Below, one piece after another: positions 5,083 to 7,736 of a stretch of 7,736 bases of DNA (the stretch's first letter is position 1; each line of letters starts with the position of its first letter). Made by a program: the position numbers and the translations under genes. Source of the stretch: Wenzhouxiangella sp. (GTDB taxonomy: Bacteria > Pseudomonadota > Gammaproteobacteria > Xanthomonadales > Wenzhouxiangellaceae). The stretch spans positions 1-7,736 of the forward strand of contig SKIE01000118.1 in the NCBI GenBank assembly GCA_007116585.1, written 5' to 3'. The notes beneath the pieces are model-generated. The model was not told where the DNA came from. It saw only the letters and a list, made by a program, of their open reading frames with translations, and made no database searches.

Positions 5083-7736
5083 ATGAGCTACTCCTTCACG
5101 GAAAAGAAGCGCATTCGCAAGGATTTCGGCAAGCACCCGCAGGTTCTTGAGGTGCCGTTCCTGCTTTCGACACAGATCGACTCCTACCGGCAGTTCCTGC
5201 AGGTTGATGTGGCCGAAAAACAGCGTCAGGAAATTGGTCTGCACGGGGCCCTGTCATCGGTCTTTCCGATTCAGAGCTACTCGGGCAATGCCGCGCTGGA
5301 GTACGTCAATTACCGCCTCGGTGAGCCGGAGTTTGACGTTACCGAATGCAAGCTGCGGGGTATGAGCTACGGCGCGCCGCTGCGCGTAACCGTGCGCCTG
5401 GTGATCTACGACAAGGACTCGCCGGCCCGCAACAAGAAAGTCAAAAACGTGATCGAGCAGGACGTCTACATGGGCGACCTGCCGCTGATGACCGACACGG
5501 GGACGTTCATCGTCAACGGCACCGAGCGGGTCATTGTCAACCAGATGCATCGATCGCCGGGCGTGTTTTTCGATCATGACCGCGGCAAGACCCATTCGTC
5601 CGGCAAGCTGCTGTTTTCGGCCCGAGTGATTCCCTATCGCGGGTCATGGCTGGACTTCGAGTTTGACCCCAAGGATTGTGTGTTCACCCGAATCGACCGT
5701 CGGCGCAAGCTGCCGGTGACCATCCTGCTCCGTGCCATGGGCATGGAGGACGAGGCGATTCTGGATTTCTTCTTTGAGAAGACCAAGGTCACCCTGCGCA
5801 AGAGCGACGCCAAGATCGACCTGGTGCCGCAGCGTCTGCGCGGCGAAAGCGCATTGTTCGATATTGCCGACAAGGACGGCAATGTGATTGTCGAGCGCGA
5901 CCGCCGCGTGACTGCGCGCCATGTCAAGATGATCGAAAAAGCCGGCGTCACCACGCTGGATGTCCCCGATGATTACCTGATCGGCAAGATTCTGGCCCAG
6001 AATGTGGTTGATACCGAAACCGGCGAGTTGGTCGCCCGGGCCAACGATGAAATCACCGAGGAAGTCCTAGGTACGCTGCGCGAGGCCAAGATCAAGAAGT
6101 TCGAGGTGCTCTACGTCAACGATCTCGATCAGGGGCCGTACATCTCCAACACCCTGCGGATTGATCCGACCAGCAACGAGCTTGAGGCGCTGTGGGAGAT
6201 CTACAAGATGATGCGCCCGGGCGAGCCGCCGACCAAGGAAGCCGCCCAGAACCTGTTCAACAACCTGTTTTTCACCGCCGAGCGCTACGACCTGTCCTCG
6301 GTCGGTCGAATGAAGTTCAACCGTCGCGTCGGGCGCAAGGAAATCACCGGTCCCGGCGTGCTGGATCGTGAGGATATCCTGTCGGTACTTAGGGTGCTGA
6401 TTGATATCCGTAACGGCAACGGTACGGTCGATGACATCGATCACCTGGGCAACCGGCGCGTCCGCTCGGTCGGGGAGATGGCCGAAAACGTGTTCCGGAT
6501 CGGTCTGGTGCGCGTTGAGCGCGCGGTGCGTGAGCGCCTGAGTGTGGCTGAAAGCGAAGGCCTGGCGCCGCAGGATCTGATCAACGCCAAGCCGGTAGCC
6601 GCCGCGGTCAAGGAGTTTTTCGGCTCCTCGCAGCTGTCGCAGTTCATGGACCAGAACAACCCCTTGTCGGAAGTGACCCACAAGCGCCGGGTCTCGGCGC
6701 TCGGCCCTGGTGGCCTGACCCGGGAGCGGGCTGGTTTCGAGGTCCGCGACGTGCATCCGACGCATTACGGTCGACTGTGCCCGATTGAAACGCCGGAAGG
6801 CCCGAACATCGGCCTGATCAACTCGCTGGCCTGCTACAGCCGCACCAATCAGTACGGCTTCCTGGAAACGGCGTACCGGAAGGTGCGCGACGGCCAGGTC
6901 ACCGATGAAGTCGAATACCTGTCGGCGATCGAGGAGGGCGAGTATGTGATCGCCCAGGCCAACGCGGACCTGGATGACCAGGGTCGTTTCGTCGATGAAC
7001 TGATTCCCTGCCGCCACCTGGGTGAATTCGCCCTGCAGCAGCCCGACGCCATCCAGTACATGGACGTCTCACCGCGCCAGATCGTCTCGGTAGCCGCCTC
7101 GCTGGTGCCCTTCCTGGAGCACGACGACGCCAACCGGGCCCTGATGGGTTCGAACATGCAGCGCCAGGCCGTGCCCACGCTGCGCGTCGACAAGCCGCTG
7201 GTCGGTACCGGCATGGAGCGCGTGGTCGCAACCGATTCCGGCGTGACCACCGTCGCCCTGCGTGGCGGCGTGGTCGATCAGGTCGATGCCGGCAGAATCG
7301 TGGTTCGGGCCAACGAAGACGAAGTCGGTGAAGACGATCCAGGCGTGGATATCTACAACCTGACCAAGTACACCCGTTCGAACCAGAACACGTGCATGAA
7401 CCAGCGTCCGCTGGTCAGGGTGGGTGACGTGGTCCAGAAGCGGGACGTGCTCGCCGACGGCCCGTCGACCGACCTGGGCGAGCTGGCGCTCGGTCAGAAC
7501 ATGCTGGTCGCGTTCATGCCCTGGAATGGCTACAACTTCGAGGACTCCATTCTCATCTCTGAGCGCGTGGTTCAGGAAGATCGCTTCACCTCGATCCATA
7601 TCGAGGAACTGACCTGTGTGGCCCGTGACACCAAGCTGGGCACGGAAGAAATTTCGGCCGACATCCCGAACGTGGGTGAGTCGACCCTGAACAAGCTCGA
7701 CGAGGCCGGCATCGTGTTCATCGGTGCCGAGGTCAA
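5083..7736 (+). CDS. rpoB: RNA polymerase beta subunit, 5' part (cut by window end)
   Basis: The beta subunit forms one half of the active-site cleft of bacterial RNA polymerase. The frame is open from ATG 5083 to the window edge, giving 884 codons of about 1340, with no frameshift seen. The N-terminus [16 protein letters not shown] and the stretches [50 protein letters not shown] and MMRPGEPPT follow E. coli closely. The rifampicin region (codons 514-540, bases 6622-6702) carries Asp523, His533 and Ser538, equal to E. coli Asp516, His526 and Ser531, so it has the sensitive-type residues. NFEDS at 818-822 holds Glu820-Asp821, equal to E. coli Glu813-Asp814. The conserved active-site lysines near E. 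coli 1065 and 1073 lie beyond the window. AGGTGGG (5066-5072) is the ribosome-binding site. rpoC is expected next. Confidence 0.99.
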   Translation, partial: MSYSFTEKKRIRKDFGKHPQVLEVPFLLSTQIDSYRQFLQVDVAEKQRQEIGLHGALSSVFPIQSYSGNAALEYVNYRLGEPEFDVTECKLRGMSYGAPLRVTVRLVIYDKDSPARNKKVKNVIEQDVYMGDLPLMTDTGTFIVNGTERVIVNQMHRSPGVFFDHDRGKTHSSGKLLFSARVIPYRGSWLDFEFDPKDCVFTRIDRRRKLPVTILLRAMGMEDEAILDFFFEKTKVTLRKSDAKIDLVPQRLRGESALFDIADKDGNVIVERDRRVTARHVKMIEKAGVTTLDVPDDYLIGKILAQNVVDTETGELVARANDEITEEVLGTLREAKIKKFEVLYVNDLDQGPYISNTLRIDPTSNELEALWEIYKMMRPGEPPTKEAAQNLFNNLFFTAERYDLSSVGRMKFNRRVGRKEITGPGVLDREDILSVLRVLIDIRNGNGTVDDIDHLGNRRVRSVGEMAENVFRIGLVRVERAVRERLSVAESEGLAPQDLINAKPVAAAVKEFFGSSQLSQFMDQNNPLSEVTHKRRVSALGPGGLTRERAGFEVRDVHPTHYGRLCPIETPEGPNIGLINSLACYSRTNQYGFLETAYRKVRDGQVTDEVEYLSAIEEGEYVIAQANADLDDQGRFVDELIPCRHLGEFALQQPDAIQYMDVSPRQIVSVAASLVPFLEHDDANRALMGSNMQRQAVPTLRVDKPLVGTGMERVVATDSGVTTVALRGGVVDQVDAGRIVVRANEDEVGEDDPGVDIYNLTKYTRSNQNTCMNQRPLVRVGDVVQKRDVLADGPSTDLGELALGQNMLVAFMPWNGYNFEDSILISERVVQEDRFTSIHIEELTCVARDTKLGTEEISADIPNVGESTLNKLDEAGIVFIGAEV

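Noticed and set aside
6622..6702. Possible rifampicin-resistance change in rpoB
   Set aside because: The main resistance positions hold the usual sensitive residues (Asp523, His533, Ser538, equal to E. coli 516, 526 and 531).
6067..7017. Long open frame (316 codons) on the minus strand inside rpoB
   Set aside because: It is a shadow of the conserved rpoB frame; rpoB itself is intact here and matches E. coli throughout.

Overview
The window is a GC-rich, densely coding chromosomal core region with every gene on the + strand. In order it holds tuf, tRNA-Trp(CCA), secE, nusG, rplK, rplA, rplJ, rplL and the first two thirds of rpoB. This is the classic bacterial tuf-secE-nusG-rplKAJL-rpoBC neighbourhood. 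Several traits point to a gammaproteobacterium: a SecE of about 125 residues with three membrane segments, an E. coli-like NusG without insertions, an encoded tRNA-Trp between tuf and secE, a rplA-rplJ spacer of nearly 400 bp with an L10-type leader, and RpoB tracking the E. coli protein with a constant +7 offset at residues 507-533 and 813-814. The order or genus cannot be fixed from the sequence; a GC-rich Chromatiales- or Xanthomonadales-like lineage is a guess. I see no accessory island, transposon, CRISPR array or foreign gene.

Layout: 3-1193 EF-Tu; 1204-1278 a large palindromic heptamer repeat ending in a T-run; 1281-1356 tRNA-Trp; 1377-1754 SecE, overlapping NusG (1754-2287) by one base; 2288-2401 a structured spacer with a possible L1 target; 2402-2836 L11, overlapping L1 (2836-3528) by one base; 3529-3912 a 384-bp spacer with a degenerate copy of the heptamer repeat followed by a recognisable L10 leader; 3913-4440 L10; 4441-4525 a spacer with a small hairpin; 4526-4906 L7/L12; 4907-5082 a spacer with three structures; 5083 to the window end, RpoB (884 of about 1340 residues).

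The genes supply the expression machinery: elongation (EF-Tu, tRNA-Trp), the mobile stalk of the large ribosomal subunit (L11, L1, L10, L7/L12), the transcription elongation factor NusG that couples RNA polymerase to ribosomes and Rho, the polymerase beta subunit, and SecE of the secretion channel.

The genes are ordinary, so the points of interest lie in the RNA between them: (1) a heptamer repeat family (CTGAACC/GGTTCAG) in two spacers; (2) an L10 leader whose kink-turn helix carries two extra hairpins, can refold by a competing 7-bp pairing, and contains 17 nt identical to the universal 16S rRNA 530-loop sequence; (3) an attenuator-like hairpin after rplL, then a segment able to form either an H-type pseudoknot or a mutually exclusive long stem just before the rpoB ribosome-binding site. 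No new protein system is present. All RNA folds were found by eye and were not scored with energies.
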